20,070 nt of DNA from Chara braunii (lineage: Eukaryota; Streptophyta; Charophyceae; Charales; Characeae), in the NCBI GenBank assembly GCA_003427395.1, contig BFEA01000076.1, positions 648,524-668,593 on the forward strand. The letters are read 5' to 3'. Numbering within the stretch: the first letter of the stretch is position 1; each line of letters starts with the position of its first letter. The position numbers and the translations under genes are program-made. Below are positions 1 through 7,925 of the stretch, one piece after another. The notes beneath the pieces are model-generated. The model was not told where the DNA came from, searched no databases, and saw nothing but the letters and a program-made list of their open reading frames with translations.

Positions 1-123
1 AAAATGACAAGTTTGATGACATCTACACTAGGGGAATGATCACCGAAGTATCCTAGGATGAAGCGCAACACACATAGGCATCCAAATCAGCAAAAGGACA
101 AGTTTTGGAAGGAGGAAGTAGAT

Positions 124-247
124 GAAGAAGGGGGAGGAGGAGAGGGAGAGGAAGAAGAGAAAGAAGAAGAAGGAAAAGAGGAAAAGAGGGAAAGAAGAAG
201 AAGAAGAAAAAGAAGAAGAAGAAGAAGAAGAGGAGGAGAAGGAGAAA
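124..247 (+). repeat. Uninterrupted 124-nt polypurine tract (GAA/GAG-rich)
   Basis: Every base here on the + strand is A or G, mostly imperfect GAA, GAG and GGA units. The open frames across it in both directions encode only Lys/Glu/Arg or Ser/Phe/Leu runs, as expected of a simple repeat rather than a gene. A pure purine/pyrimidine tract of this length with mirror-like segments could form triplex (H-DNA). Confidence 0.9.
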
Positions 248-1937
248 CTTCCTCCTCTTTCACTCACCTCCCACTGGTCCCTAGTCAATGACCTTCCAGG
301 CTTGGTTCTAGCTCCTTGAGTATAGTTCTCCCACCCCCCCCAAGTCTCTCTCCTCCTTCTCTCACTCCTCTTCTCAAGTCATGGCAGGCTCCTACCTCTG
401 AGGCTGTGGAGTCCTTCCCTCTAGAAGGGCTATGGGGACCCCTCTTAGCCTCTCCTTCTACCTCACAGCCTGAGGGCGATGGCGGACCACTTTCCTTGCT
501 TCTCCCTATCTTCTAGGTCTTCTCCCTTAGTCCCATCACTATAGTCAGGTTCCAGGCTAGCTCCGACTCTCACTTCCTTGCTCTTCTCCACTAACACTCT
601 CTCATGGACTCATTTTGGCAGCATGGGCTCCTCTGATGCTCAAGTGGGAGTGGCGGCCTGCACCTCTAGCTTATGTAGGCTGGAAGTGGTGCACCGCCCT
701 ACCCCTAGGCCTCCCCACGTGCCTCTAGGTGAAGCGAGGTACCCCCAAGGCCAAATTTCCGGTTTTGGCCTCTCCGGAGGTACCTGGGCCTCAATTTGGC
801 CAGGTACATGCAGTTCGAGAGGCTGGTACCTTCTCGGACTACCCCTTGGCTTACCCCGGCCTCTCTTTTCTTCAAAAAGAGCTGCCTTTTGGGGTACCAC
901 TTCCCAAAATGCAGCCTTTACTGAAATTTGAGGGCATAGAGGCCCATTTTTCGTTTTTTTCCTGGTCTAGGCCTCTTTTGGGTAGGCCGTTGCATTTTTC
1001 CAAGTGACGGCTCCAATCTCAGCCTCGGATTTGGCTGAGATCCATGGTTCTCATCATCCCAAGCTACCCCCAAGCTCCCCTTAGCCTAAATTTGAGCCTT
1101 TTACTTCAATTTTTATTTTTTTTGATGTATCTGGCCCAATCCTTGGGCCAAATACGTAGTTTTGTCTTGTTCCTCTCTTTGTTTTCCCTCCATTTTGTTG
1201 CCAACTCATTCCGGAGCTAGCCGTTTTGTGTCAGCCCACAAAAACGGTTAGATCTCCTCCTCCGCAATATCAGATTTCAGATCTAAGGCCCAAAAATGAG
1301 ACGGCCAACTCACATCAACATTTTTTTTATTTTTTTTTGCTTAAATTAAGATTTTGCAGAGATAATGCCCCAAGGACCTTATCTCTGCAGCCCGGACTGC
1401 CATCCTAGGATCTAGGAGGGATGAGGTCATCATTGAGACCTGCCAGTCCCTACCGCTGCAGTCCCAACCTGGCGGCACTTTTTCCTCCACTCCTTCCTTC
1501 TCCTTTGTCTCATTCTCCGCCTTTTTTCTTCTTTTCTTTCTCATTTACTGCTGGAACAAGTGTCAATAGCTATTTCTCTTATTTCTAGCTGTTGGACTTT
1601 TCCCAAGGCCTTATTTTGCAGCCGGCATATGGCCGTTACACCTCGGACTGCAGTAGTGGCACCTCCAAGGCCCAAGGGGGCTCCTTTTTGTTGCCGCCGC
1701 TTCCAGCTTGGGACCCCCTTGCTTCAATTTTATCCGGCCAGCCTTTTCTCCACGTGGAACCCTCGGAACTTCATTTTTTCTGGCCTGGCTGGTCTGGACT
1801 AACCTGGACCGTCGGCGGGGCCCTCTCACCGCCACTACTCCCTCTTCTCTTTCCCCTTAGCACCTCCTACCAGCACTTGCCGCGGCGGTACTTATCATTT
1901 TCATCCAGACCCCTGGCCCGGACGGTCCCGTCCACCT
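248..1937. other. No supported gene; T-rich and C/T-rich non-coding DNA
   Basis: The open frames in this stretch are short, low in complexity and lack recognisable motifs; several overlap one another in different frames. It holds pyrimidine-rich sequence, a poly-T stretch around 1320-1339 and one strong inverted repeat listed separately. I see no splice-coherent gene and no homology to the retroelement or to the A-D family. Confidence 0.5.
1355..1389. repeat. Perfect 11-bp inverted repeat (hairpin)
   Basis: TGCAGAGATAA at 1355-1365 is exactly complementary to TTATCTCTGCA at 1379-1389, with a 13-nt spacer. It lies just downstream of a T-rich run. It could fold as a hairpin in RNA from either strand or as a cruciform. 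No gene is adjacent and its role is unknown. Confidence 0.85.
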
Positions 1938-2288
1938 GATATTATGTTATTTTATTTTTATCGTTGTCATTGCATCTGATCCGGGATCCCCCTGGGTCGC
2001 CCCTGGTGTCCTCCGTCTTTCTCGTCATATGCCCATCTCCCCCGTTTCGTCGACAATTTTCGTCAGCGCCCGACTTCTCCTCCTTTTCTTATTGCTCCTA
2101 GTCCCTTCCCTTCGTCCGGCGTCACCCCGTGTGACGACCCGCTCTCGCGCGTCCTTCTCTCGGGCTGGTTGCCAACTATCCCGCTGACGGCTCCGACCTT
2201 CGGCCCCGGTCCGCGGCTCCTGACGCTTTATCCCATTGATACCCGCCCTACTAGTGGTTCCGCCGGTGCCGCCATTTTGTTTAGGCCC

Positions 2289-2500
2289 ACATGGTCCCTG
2301 GCACTTCGGTCCGCCTGCACTCCGTCTATCCCTTGGTCTTACGCGGTTCCTGGTACTTCGCCCTGCCGATACCACGCCGTCCCTTGGTCCCGCATGGTCC
2401 CCGACACCTAGTCCCGCCGGCACCGCACTTCTTCTTAGTCCCCTGTGGTCCCCGACACTTTGTTCTGCCGGCACCACACTTCTTTCCTTCCCTTGCTGCG
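2289..2500. repeat. About four imperfect 51-bp tandem repeats inside the LTR-like segment
   Basis: Units begin with variants of TGGTCCCTGGCAC / GGTTCCTGGTAC / TGGTCCCCGACAC near 2290, 2344, 2395 and 2446, each followed by a CCGC/CTGC-type block and a C/T-rich tail. The last three starts are 51 bp apart. Because 51 is divisible by three, all frames stay open, which explains the several overlapping open frames here. Confidence 0.7.
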
Positions 2501-2751
2501 CGCCTCCTATGCTACTACTGCCTTCCCGACGGCCCTCCTCCGTCCTTGAGGAAGGAGTCGCTCCTGCTATTCTTTTGCTGCTTCCCGCTTAGGCAGTCCC
2601 TTTCTAGTTTGGCGGTCCTGACGACTCTGGGCAGCCTCTAACTCCCTACTGTCTGTGCCCACGCTTCCGATTTTTCCAACATTCCTGCCTCCGGTTTTCT
2701 CTGCCGTGCACAAATTGGTTATATACAGTCTCTTGAGTAACGGAAAATCAT

Positions 2752-2771
2752 TCGGGACTCACTAGTCCCGA
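2752..2771. repeat. 8-bp perfect palindrome at the LTR edge
   Basis: TCGGGACT (2752-2759) and AGTCCCGA (2764-2771) are perfect complements around a 4-nt spacer. The following CA at 2772-2773 gives the LTR a TG start on the minus strand. Terminal palindromes of this sort commonly occur at LTR ends, where integrase binds. Confidence 0.75.
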
Positions 2772-2773
2772 CA

Positions 2774-2787
2774 TATTCCCCCCACTC
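2774..2787 (-). other. Polypurine tract priming site, element (i)
   Basis: On the minus strand the sequence is GAGTGGGGGGAATA followed at once by TGTCGGG. A G-rich polypurine tract immediately before a TG-starting LTR is the plus-strand priming site of LTR retrotransposons. Just upstream, one frame reads Arg-Asp-Glu-Asn-Ile-Ala-Asn-Glu, matching the tail before the second tract at 3931-3942. Confidence 0.7.
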
Positions 2788-2894
2788 ATTCGCGATGTTC
2801 TCATCACGCACCAATCCATGGTCAGTAGGAATTTTGGAGTGATAGACAGACAGGGGAGAGGAGTGGGGTGGGATGGGTAGTTAGCTTGCCAGGG

Positions 2895-3640
2895 TTATTT
2901 TTGTCTTTCCCAGTCTTTCCTCGGGTCCTTCTTTAAGTTTCCTTCTTTAAGGTTTTGTTTCGGGTTTCCTTTGGATTGCGTAATGTCCCCGAGCTCAATA
3001 ATGTCTTTGTAACGAGCGCGTAACACTCTTTGTGCATCAATGTCCGTCTCACAGTTGTATCTCTTTCTCAATGGAACTCCCAAATACCCAAGAGTTTCCC
3101 CACAACTTCCCGTATCGTTCCACAAGAGAGAGGACGACGCGCCCATCACCCCCCCAAGGAACCGAGGTAAAAGGGAGATTTTGGCGACAAATGTCACAAG
3201 GATCATTCGCCATGGCTTCCTCCAGGTGCGAGCTAGCAACACGTCAAGGAGCTTAAGCAGTTTGATGTTTCTTTCCCTCATCCAGTTGACTAGCATCGCC
3301 CCTTGGAAGGGTCTGATCACAGACATACCCTGCAACTAGTAATTCATTGTACGTTATTTCTCGCTCTCGACAATGTCTTGAAGGCTGCATTCGTAATCTC
3401 AAATTTATCTTCCCATTTCATTGAGAAAACATTATCGAGCAGAAATTATTTTGGTTTCGTCTCATTCATTACTCTTAGGACATCCACATATTTTCAGTAC
3501 AATTTTTCCTGTCTCCGAAGCTCAGACATAGTCAGATCCACATGCATTTTTCCCGGGTCATTCCTCCCGGCCTTTCTCAGGTCCTGCCAATTCCACGTGC
3601 ATATCATCCTCTGCCCTTTCTTGCCCTTTACTTAATTGAC
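2895..3640 (-). pseudogene. Decayed coding region of unknown function, frame-shifted and stop-ridden
   Basis: Protein-like sequence moves between reading frames. From about 3630 to 3350 one frame reads through segments such as DLTMSELRRQEKLY and FSMKWEDKFEITNAAFKTLS, with internal stops. A second frame near 3210-3060 contains NDPCDICRQNLPF, with a CxxC pair. A third stays open from 3335 to 2895 and ends in a Lys/Arg/Asp-rich tail. The mixture suggests an old gene or element internal region broken by several indels. It lies directly upstream, in sense, of polypurine tract (i), so it may be the 3' internal part of that element. I do not recognise the family. Confidence 0.35.
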
Positions 3641-3692
3641 TCTTCATGTGCAATGTTTGGTTCACCCCTTAGCCACTTCTCATTTTTTCAAG

Positions 3693-3895
3693 CTTATACG
3701 AGTCGATTACACAGCCAACTCTCGGTCTGTCAGTTCCAGTTCATACCATGTCACATGCTCAAGTCCTTTCTGCGTTGGCGTTTTGCCAGGCCCCCTTTTC
3801 TCAGGCCTATACAAAATCAATTACAATCTTTTTCTGTTCCGACCATCTTGACAGGCCTCTTTTTTCCAAACCCATGCAAAATCAATTACAAGTCT
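3693..3895. repeat. Three degenerate repeats around CCTATACAAAATCAATTACAA
   Basis: Related blocks start near 3693 (CTTATACGAGTCGATTACACA), 3806 (CCTATACAAAATCAATTACAA) and 3871 (CCCATGCAAAATCAATTACAA). The last two are about 65 bp apart, each preceded by a pyrimidine-rich run. They lie just after polypurine tract (ii) in the minus direction, so they may belong to the LTR of that element. Confidence 0.5.
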
Positions 3896-3930
3896 TATTT
3901 TCATGTGTATTTATTGGTAGATGGCACACC

Positions 3931-3942
3931 TTCCCCCCACTC
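3931..3942 (-). other. Polypurine tract priming site, element (ii)
   Basis: On the minus strand the sequence is GAGTGGGGGGAA followed by GGTGTGCC. The 12-mer is identical to the tract at 2776-2787, and about 20 bp upstream on the minus strand is also alike (GATGAGGACATCGCG here, GATGAGAACATCGCG there). This is a second, independent 3' terminus of a related gypsy element. The LTR start after it is unclear. Confidence 0.6.
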
Positions 3943-4036
3943 AAAACGCGATGTCCTCATCGCACGACTGGTTCTCACTCGGAGGTACGCAGGGCTTTGG
4001 CCCACCAACCGCAAGGACACAAGCCCGTCCGCTTCA
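3941..4036 (-). pseudogene. Pol C-terminal tail remnant of gypsy element (ii)
   Basis: About 31 codons stay open and end in Ser-Cys-Asp-Glu-Asp-Ile-Ala-Phe-stop, the stop overlapping the polypurine tract. The matching position before tract (i) encodes Arg-Asp-Glu-Asn-Ile-Ala, so the two tails are homologous. A stop closes the frame on the upstream side, and only a short unrelated open frame (4078-4314) follows, so the rest of this element is missing or too decayed to see. This is not the tail of the main element, whose pol ends at 7413. Confidence 0.4.
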
Positions 4037-4802
4037 CAAAAGGAAGATTGATCAGTTTCTCCCCAACGGACAACGCCTCATCCTTCTACCCAGTCCGACC
4101 TTTCTTCTCTTACGTGGCGAGCACCAATACCAAGGTTCCTCCCCACGTCTGCCAAGCGGGTCCAATCCAAGCCTGCCAGGGCCTCGTCTAGCCGTAAGAA
4201 CGTTCCTCGCGAATCGTTCCTCCCGAGTGGTGATTTTCTGGATTTCGGCCTCTTTCTTTCAAGAGAGTTAGGGCTCTCGATCAGTCCGCGAGTGCAGTTA
4301 CGAAGACCTCGCAATTAGTCCCGAAGCGGTTGTAATGCTCCGGCAGGGCAGTGTCAGTGCCCCGTGGTGGCCGCGGACTCCACCCGGTACTCCGCCAAGC
4401 CTCTCCCCTTGGACAGTACCGCCCAACTTAGCGCGGGCAGCCGTAGTCCGACCCAAACGGCCATGCCACCCCTCTATGACATGGCGTGTGGTTGGAGAGT
4501 AGCAAAATAGACTAGATGAGAATGACTTTCGTGCCCATTTGGCTCTCTCGCCCTTTGACGTTTAGGCATTCAACAGGAGGCGCAGTTGGAACTCCCCGAC
4601 TAGAGCTTATTGTCGGAGGTGGTTCCGGACGTCCCGCACCGATCCAAGTGGTAGGTGCCTTAGTCCTTTAACCCTCATCCTCTTACAAGAGGAACAGGTC
4701 GCGCTGAGACTTTTTCCCTCAATGAGATAGAGGTCTTTGGGGTCACGGTGCATGCACTGGTATCCCCCTCTTGCTGAGGCCAAAGACTAGAAGAAAAAAA
4801 GA
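4037..4802. other. No supported gene
   Basis: Only short open frames are present, none with motifs. The stretch has a 7-bp hairpin at 4678-4693 (TCCTCTT, 2-nt loop, AAGAGGA). It could be internal sequence of decayed element (ii), but I see no protein similarity that proves it. Confidence 0.4.
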
Positions 4803-5080
4803 AATCCATTTCAATGCCATTTCCAAATCCATTTCAAGTTGCCTAGGGTCCCCTGTTTATGCAATGCAATTTCCAATTCTCAATCCAATTTGAATGCTCC
4901 GTCTCATTCCCGTACTCAATCTCGTTCCAATGCTCAACCCAATTCCAAGGCTCAATCCAATTCCAATGCTCAATCCAATGTCTCTTCCAAGGCCGAGTCC
5001 AATATCCTTTCCAAGGTTGAGTTATTCCAATCTTTTTTCCAAGGCTCAGCTCTTCCAATCTCTTTTCCTAAGCTCCGGTC
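4803..5080. repeat. Degenerate 18-bp minisatellite (CTCAATCCAATTCCAATG type)
   Basis: The clearest units are CTCAACCCAATTCCAAGG at 4933-4950 and CTCAATCCAATTCCAATG at 4951-4968. Looser copies extend to both sides as variants of CAATCCAATT and TTCCAAGG. An 18-bp period keeps frames open on both strands, giving spurious Asn/Ser/Gln-rich and Trp/Glu/His-rich frames. Confidence 0.75.
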
Positions 5081-5164
5081 TTCTAATTCCATGCATCACA
5101 AGCAGCCATGCAGAGGGACCTCAGTGCCAATTCCAAAGAATGACCCTTGTCAGGGACCATTCCG

Positions 5165-5355
5165 AACAACCTGGTTAGGGTCGTTCTTTCCATTTTCAAG
5201 TCGAACAGCCTGGTTAGGACCATCCTTATTCATTGCAATCGGACAGCCTGGTTAGGACCATCCTTATCTATTTCAATTGGACAGCCTGGTTAGGGTCGCC
5301 CTTATCCATTCCAATTGGAGAGCCTGGTTAGGGTCATCCCTGTCCATTGCAATGT
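5165..5355. repeat. Five tandem copies of a 38-39 bp repeat
   Basis: The word CTGGTTAGG recurs at 5171, 5210, 5248, 5286 and 5324. Each copy continues with GG/GA-CCATCC or GTCGCCC, then TTATCCATT and CAATTGGACAG variants. Adjacent copies differ by a few substitutions. This is a typical minisatellite, directly downstream of the 18-bp array. Confidence 0.85.
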
Positions 5356-6288
5356 TAGCGCCCGAGGGGGTGGACCTCGAGGACACGGATCCTATCTCGT
5401 CTCGGGGGTTGGAAGGCGGCCATCGTCTTGGGTTTTTACGCATGCTTCTCCCTTTTCCCTTATGCCATTTGCGATTCTTATATTCTAGTGCTCGGATTGG
5501 AGCTCGTATCCCCAAGCAACACTAGCCCACCCGGCCGTTCAACCATTACAAGGGCTGTTGGACCGTTTCGATATTTCCCTGCCACTTTCCTGACTTCTCA
5601 TATCCTCCCAATGTTGTGGACTTGTCTGAGATAGGTTGGGTTAGGCGCCTAGGGAAGAGGATATCTCTTTACCCATAGGTCCCCTAACCTCTCACAAGGA
5701 CTCATGCAACGACTCATTCAATCATGGATACACAACTCAAAGGAAAGACTTTTGCCCTGAATGTTTCTTCCAACGTTCAAGAGTTCACATGCCCATGCCC
5801 ATTTCCTCGAGACAAAGTCAATCAACCCGTAATCCCTTTCTTTCTACCAAAAAACTCGTATTTTCCAAACGGAGCGAGTACTTGTACAAAGTAACCCTGG
5901 TCACCCACCCTCTACTAGTTTCCTTGATCCGCAAAGTAGTTTCATCCGAGTCCTTTTTAAAAAGAAAACAAGGAGACAGAGTTCGAATGCAAAGGCCACA
6001 TTACAGACTCGTCTCATCTCTAAGTCCCTCTGTTTTCCCCTTTTCCTTCCCCTTAGACATCCCAACCATTTACAGTTTTATTCTAATTGCAAAAAAAACT
6101 CATGTTTTTTCCCTGAAGAAGCAACCACTCGTACAAAGTAGCACTGACTATCCGGTCCTTAGTCACTTCGAGCTTAGGAAGTTCATTCAAAAGAGAGTTC
6201 AAAAGCGAAATCCAAAATGGCGGTTGCGACTGCTCAGACACCAACCCCTCCCAATTTCTAGCTGTTTCCCATTGCGCTTGCTATTTCT
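5356..6288. other. No supported gene; possible short dispersed repeat
   Basis: A + strand frame at 5789-6376 stays open for 195 codons, but it runs antisense into the end of the accessory ORF and has no motif, so I do not call it. Two similar segments occur about 240 bp apart: A-rich, then ACTCGT/ACTCAT, a T-rich part, and TGTACAAAGTA (near 5849-5892) or CGTACAAAGTA (near 6088-6141). Minus-strand purine-rich runs near 6030-6055 (AAGGGGAAGGAAAAGGGG) could be a polypurine tract for the main element, but no LTR start is evident. Confidence 0.4.
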
Positions 6289-6990
6289 CTATTGTCCAGG
6301 TGGCCTGCGTCGAGCCTCCCTCCTTGCATGGTCCTCCATTTCCTGCTGCATTTGCCTCTTTATTTCTTGCAACTGAAGGAGTGTCTGCTCTGTGAAAAAA
6401 GTTGCTCGGGATAGATCCTCTCCCCTGCCCAGTTTTGCCCTTGCTTTCGTTATCCACTGAAATCGCAAGATAGTGCCCCATTGGTCAAACCAATCCCTGA
6501 AGGTTGGTCCGAACTCTTCTATCCATTTGTCCTTTACCTCACCCGGTTCGTCCTCTCTTCCCCGTTCTTCCCTTGTGGGCGTTGTTATCTCATCTTCCTC
6601 CTCGTCGCTGGTGAGGTCAATGAACTCAATGGGCTCGTCCTCTCCCGACCGTTGTCCCTCTTCTGGATTCCCCTCCTCCAGCCTTTGCCTTTTTTCCGGG
6701 TTTCCCTCTTCCTTGCTACTAGGGTCATTGTCCGATGGCAGTTCTATTGGCTCCTCTTCCCTTAGTGGCGATGACCCCCTTGTTCCTTGCTTTGTGCCCC
6801 CCCTGTTCACAACTAGGTTGTGATCGAACCCCACATACAACTTCCTTTTCCTGGAGCTTGACTCTCCAGCTTGCCTTGACGACTGTCCCTCTTCCGGCCT
6901 GTTAATTGCATTGCTGTCATTTGCATTGTCAAACTCCATTTTTTTTTTTTTTTCTTGTTGTCCTCCTTCTTCTCGTCTGGCCCTGTTCAT
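6289..6990 (-). CDS. Retroelement-linked accessory protein with SUMO-interacting-type motif
   Basis: The frame is intact, 233 codons from the outer ATG. A second in-frame ATG at 6939, just after a poly-A run encoding QEKKKK, is the more likely start because homopolymers mutate quickly (about 216 residues). The order is: a Ser/Arg/Lys-rich N-terminus with a basic RKRKLY cluster that could act in nuclear import; two acidic stretches; EFIDLTSDEEEDE, a textbook hydrophobic-DLT-acidic SUMO-interacting pattern; then a Trp/Phe-rich segment (KWIEEFGPTFRDWFDQW) and a Gln/Glu/Arg-rich probably helical C-terminus (LLQLQEIKRQMQQEMEDHARRE). It follows pol in sense by about 0.4 kb and is unbroken, unlike pol. 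I do not recognise a family. It could be an element-encoded accessory protein or a host gene beside the element. Confidence 0.6.
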   Translation of the reverse strand: MNRARREEGGQQEKKKKMEFDNANDSNAINRPEEGQSSRQAGESSSRKRKLYVGFDHNLVVNRGGTKQGTRGSSPLREEEPIELPSDNDPSSKEEGNPEKRQRLEEGNPEEGQRSGEDEPIEFIDLTSDEEEDEITTPTREERGREDEPGEVKDKWIEEFGPTFRDWFDQWGTILRFQWITKARAKLGRGEDLSRATFFTEQTLLQLQEIKRQMQQEMEDHARREARRRPPGQ

Positions 6991-7120
6991 ACATAACAGT
7001 CACGGTACCCCTCATACACACGCATTCCCTTCCACTCCCATTTGCAGCTTTGGAGGCTTCCCTATAATTCTTGCTTGCCCCCATATAGTTGGTAGTCCCA
7101 TTATCCCTTAGAACCCTCGA

Positions 7121-7330
7121 CACATTGTCCCAACACATAGGTGTCCCATGTAGGCAATCCACAACATCGCCCCACAAAAACTATGGTACATTGTCCCAGC
7201 ACATAAATACCTCATGTAGACAGTCCCCAGCGTTACCCCACAAAAACTATAATACACTGTCCCGTGCTCCCAAGACCAGTCACAGTCGGCCCAGGCAGTC
7301 TCCCCATGTTCCACAAAAGTCAAGACACAC
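7121..7330. repeat. Two to three tandem copies of a 66-bp repeat
   Basis: CACATTGTCC (7121), TACATTGTCC (7187) and TACACTGTCC (7253) start successive 66-bp units containing a CATGTAG(A/G)CA word and ending in CCCCACAAAAACTAT; the third is partial and diverged. The period is a multiple of three, and the minus strand reads repeated GTVYYSFCG / GTMYHSFCG peptides. That open frame is probably a by-product of the repeat. It lies between the end of pol and the accessory ORF. Confidence 0.75.
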
Positions 7331-7412
7331 AAACGAACAATCCCTGTGGTTATGATCACTTCCACAGATAGGCGGTCTATAACTTATAGCAAGCTGCCTG
7401 CCTTTCAGGCTG

Positions 7413-7925
7413 TCAATTCCTCAATTTCCCTGTCCTGGCTTCTTTTAGCCATTGTTCCACCGGATCCCTGCTAAAAAATCTGACCAGTCTCTGTCCCGGA
7501 AATGGTCCTCTTATACTAGTACCATCAAGATCCTCAAGTTCGAATGTGTTCAGTCCCACTCACTTAGCAATCCTGTAAGGCGCTTTAAATCTTTTTCCCA
7601 GCTGCCGGGACCATGTGCTTTCAAACATCGAGTTCCTAACTAGCACATTTTCCCCCACCTGGAGCAGCTCCTTCCGAATGTTCTTAACCCGATCCCATCT
7701 TGCTTTATCCCTCATTCGACTATCCATCTCACGATTGACCACTTCTTCCAGTGCCTCCTCATTTCTGGCGACCTGCTGGCAACGTGCGGTGATTAACTCT
7801 TCCGTGGTCAAGTGTGGGTTGTCATCTAGCCTATTCCGGGTAGGGACCAAATCTTCTACCGGAAAATCAATCTCCCTTCCAAACTAGAGTTCTGCTGGAA
7901 TACATCCCGTTGTTACAAGCAGCAG
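7413..7925 (-). pseudogene. int: Integrase remnant: C-terminal part only, catalytic core deleted
   Basis: The conserved region after the DDE core is present in one frame: TTGCIPAEL, stop, FGREIDFPVEDLVPTRN, then a helical stretch with EELITARCQQ, the GENVLVRN block and KAPYRIAK, stop, VGLNTFELEDLDG, ending at a final stop at 7413-7415 (after KLRN). The two internal stops are TAG at 7884-7886, where family pattern expects Trp, and TGA at 7560-7562, where Arg is expected. The sequence joins directly from the pre-integrase segment (FKEIGLLL, about 7920) to the post-core segment. The HHCC zinc finger and all three catalytic acidic residues are therefore absent, roughly 300 residues in relatives. 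Integration by its own product is impossible. Confidence 0.85.

Larger units (their letters stand above)
1938..2773 (-). mobile_element. LTR-like segment of a Ty3/gypsy element (3' LTR or remnant)
   Basis: On the minus strand the segment starts TGTCGGGACT directly after a polypurine tract, the arrangement expected at a 3' LTR. An 8-bp palindrome (TCGGGACT, spacer AGTG on the minus strand, AGTCCCGA) sits at its first bases, and a TATA-like TATATAAC lies about 50 bp in (near 2718-2726), as in an LTR promoter. The inner part carries 51-bp tandem repeats. The low-coordinate end is not resolved; I place it near 1938 only because sequence character changes there. No partner LTR was found in the window. 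The open frame at 2025-2477 on this strand is low-complexity Gly/Arg-rich sequence, probably without coding function. Confidence 0.5.

Noticed and set aside
578-1007. Overlapping + strand frames of 92-117 codons and a minus frame at 640-900
   Set aside because: Three overlapping frames on both strands, none with a recognisable motif or coherent composition; probably chance openness in GC-balanced non-coding DNA.
2025-2641. Pro/Leu-rich and Gly/Arg-rich frames of 116-150 codons
   Set aside because: They come from 51-bp tandem repeats whose period keeps all frames open, within an LTR-like segment.
4839-5255. 138-codon Asn/Ser/Gln-rich + strand frame
   Set aside because: It is a translation of the 18-bp minisatellite; the opposite strand is open for the same reason.
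5165-5355. CRISPR-like array
   Set aside because: Repeats are contiguous and diverged without unique spacers, and the DNA appears eukaryotic.
5965-5995. tRNA-like GTTCGAAT word
   Set aside because: No acceptor or anticodon stem can be formed around it.
5789-6376. 195-codon + strand frame as a gene
   Set aside because: No motif, Ser/Leu/Phe-rich composition from pyrimidine-rich DNA, and its end lies antisense to the accessory ORF.
7108-7365. Cys/Tyr-rich repeated minus-strand peptide
   Set aside because: Produced by a 66-bp tandem repeat; no independent sign of coding.
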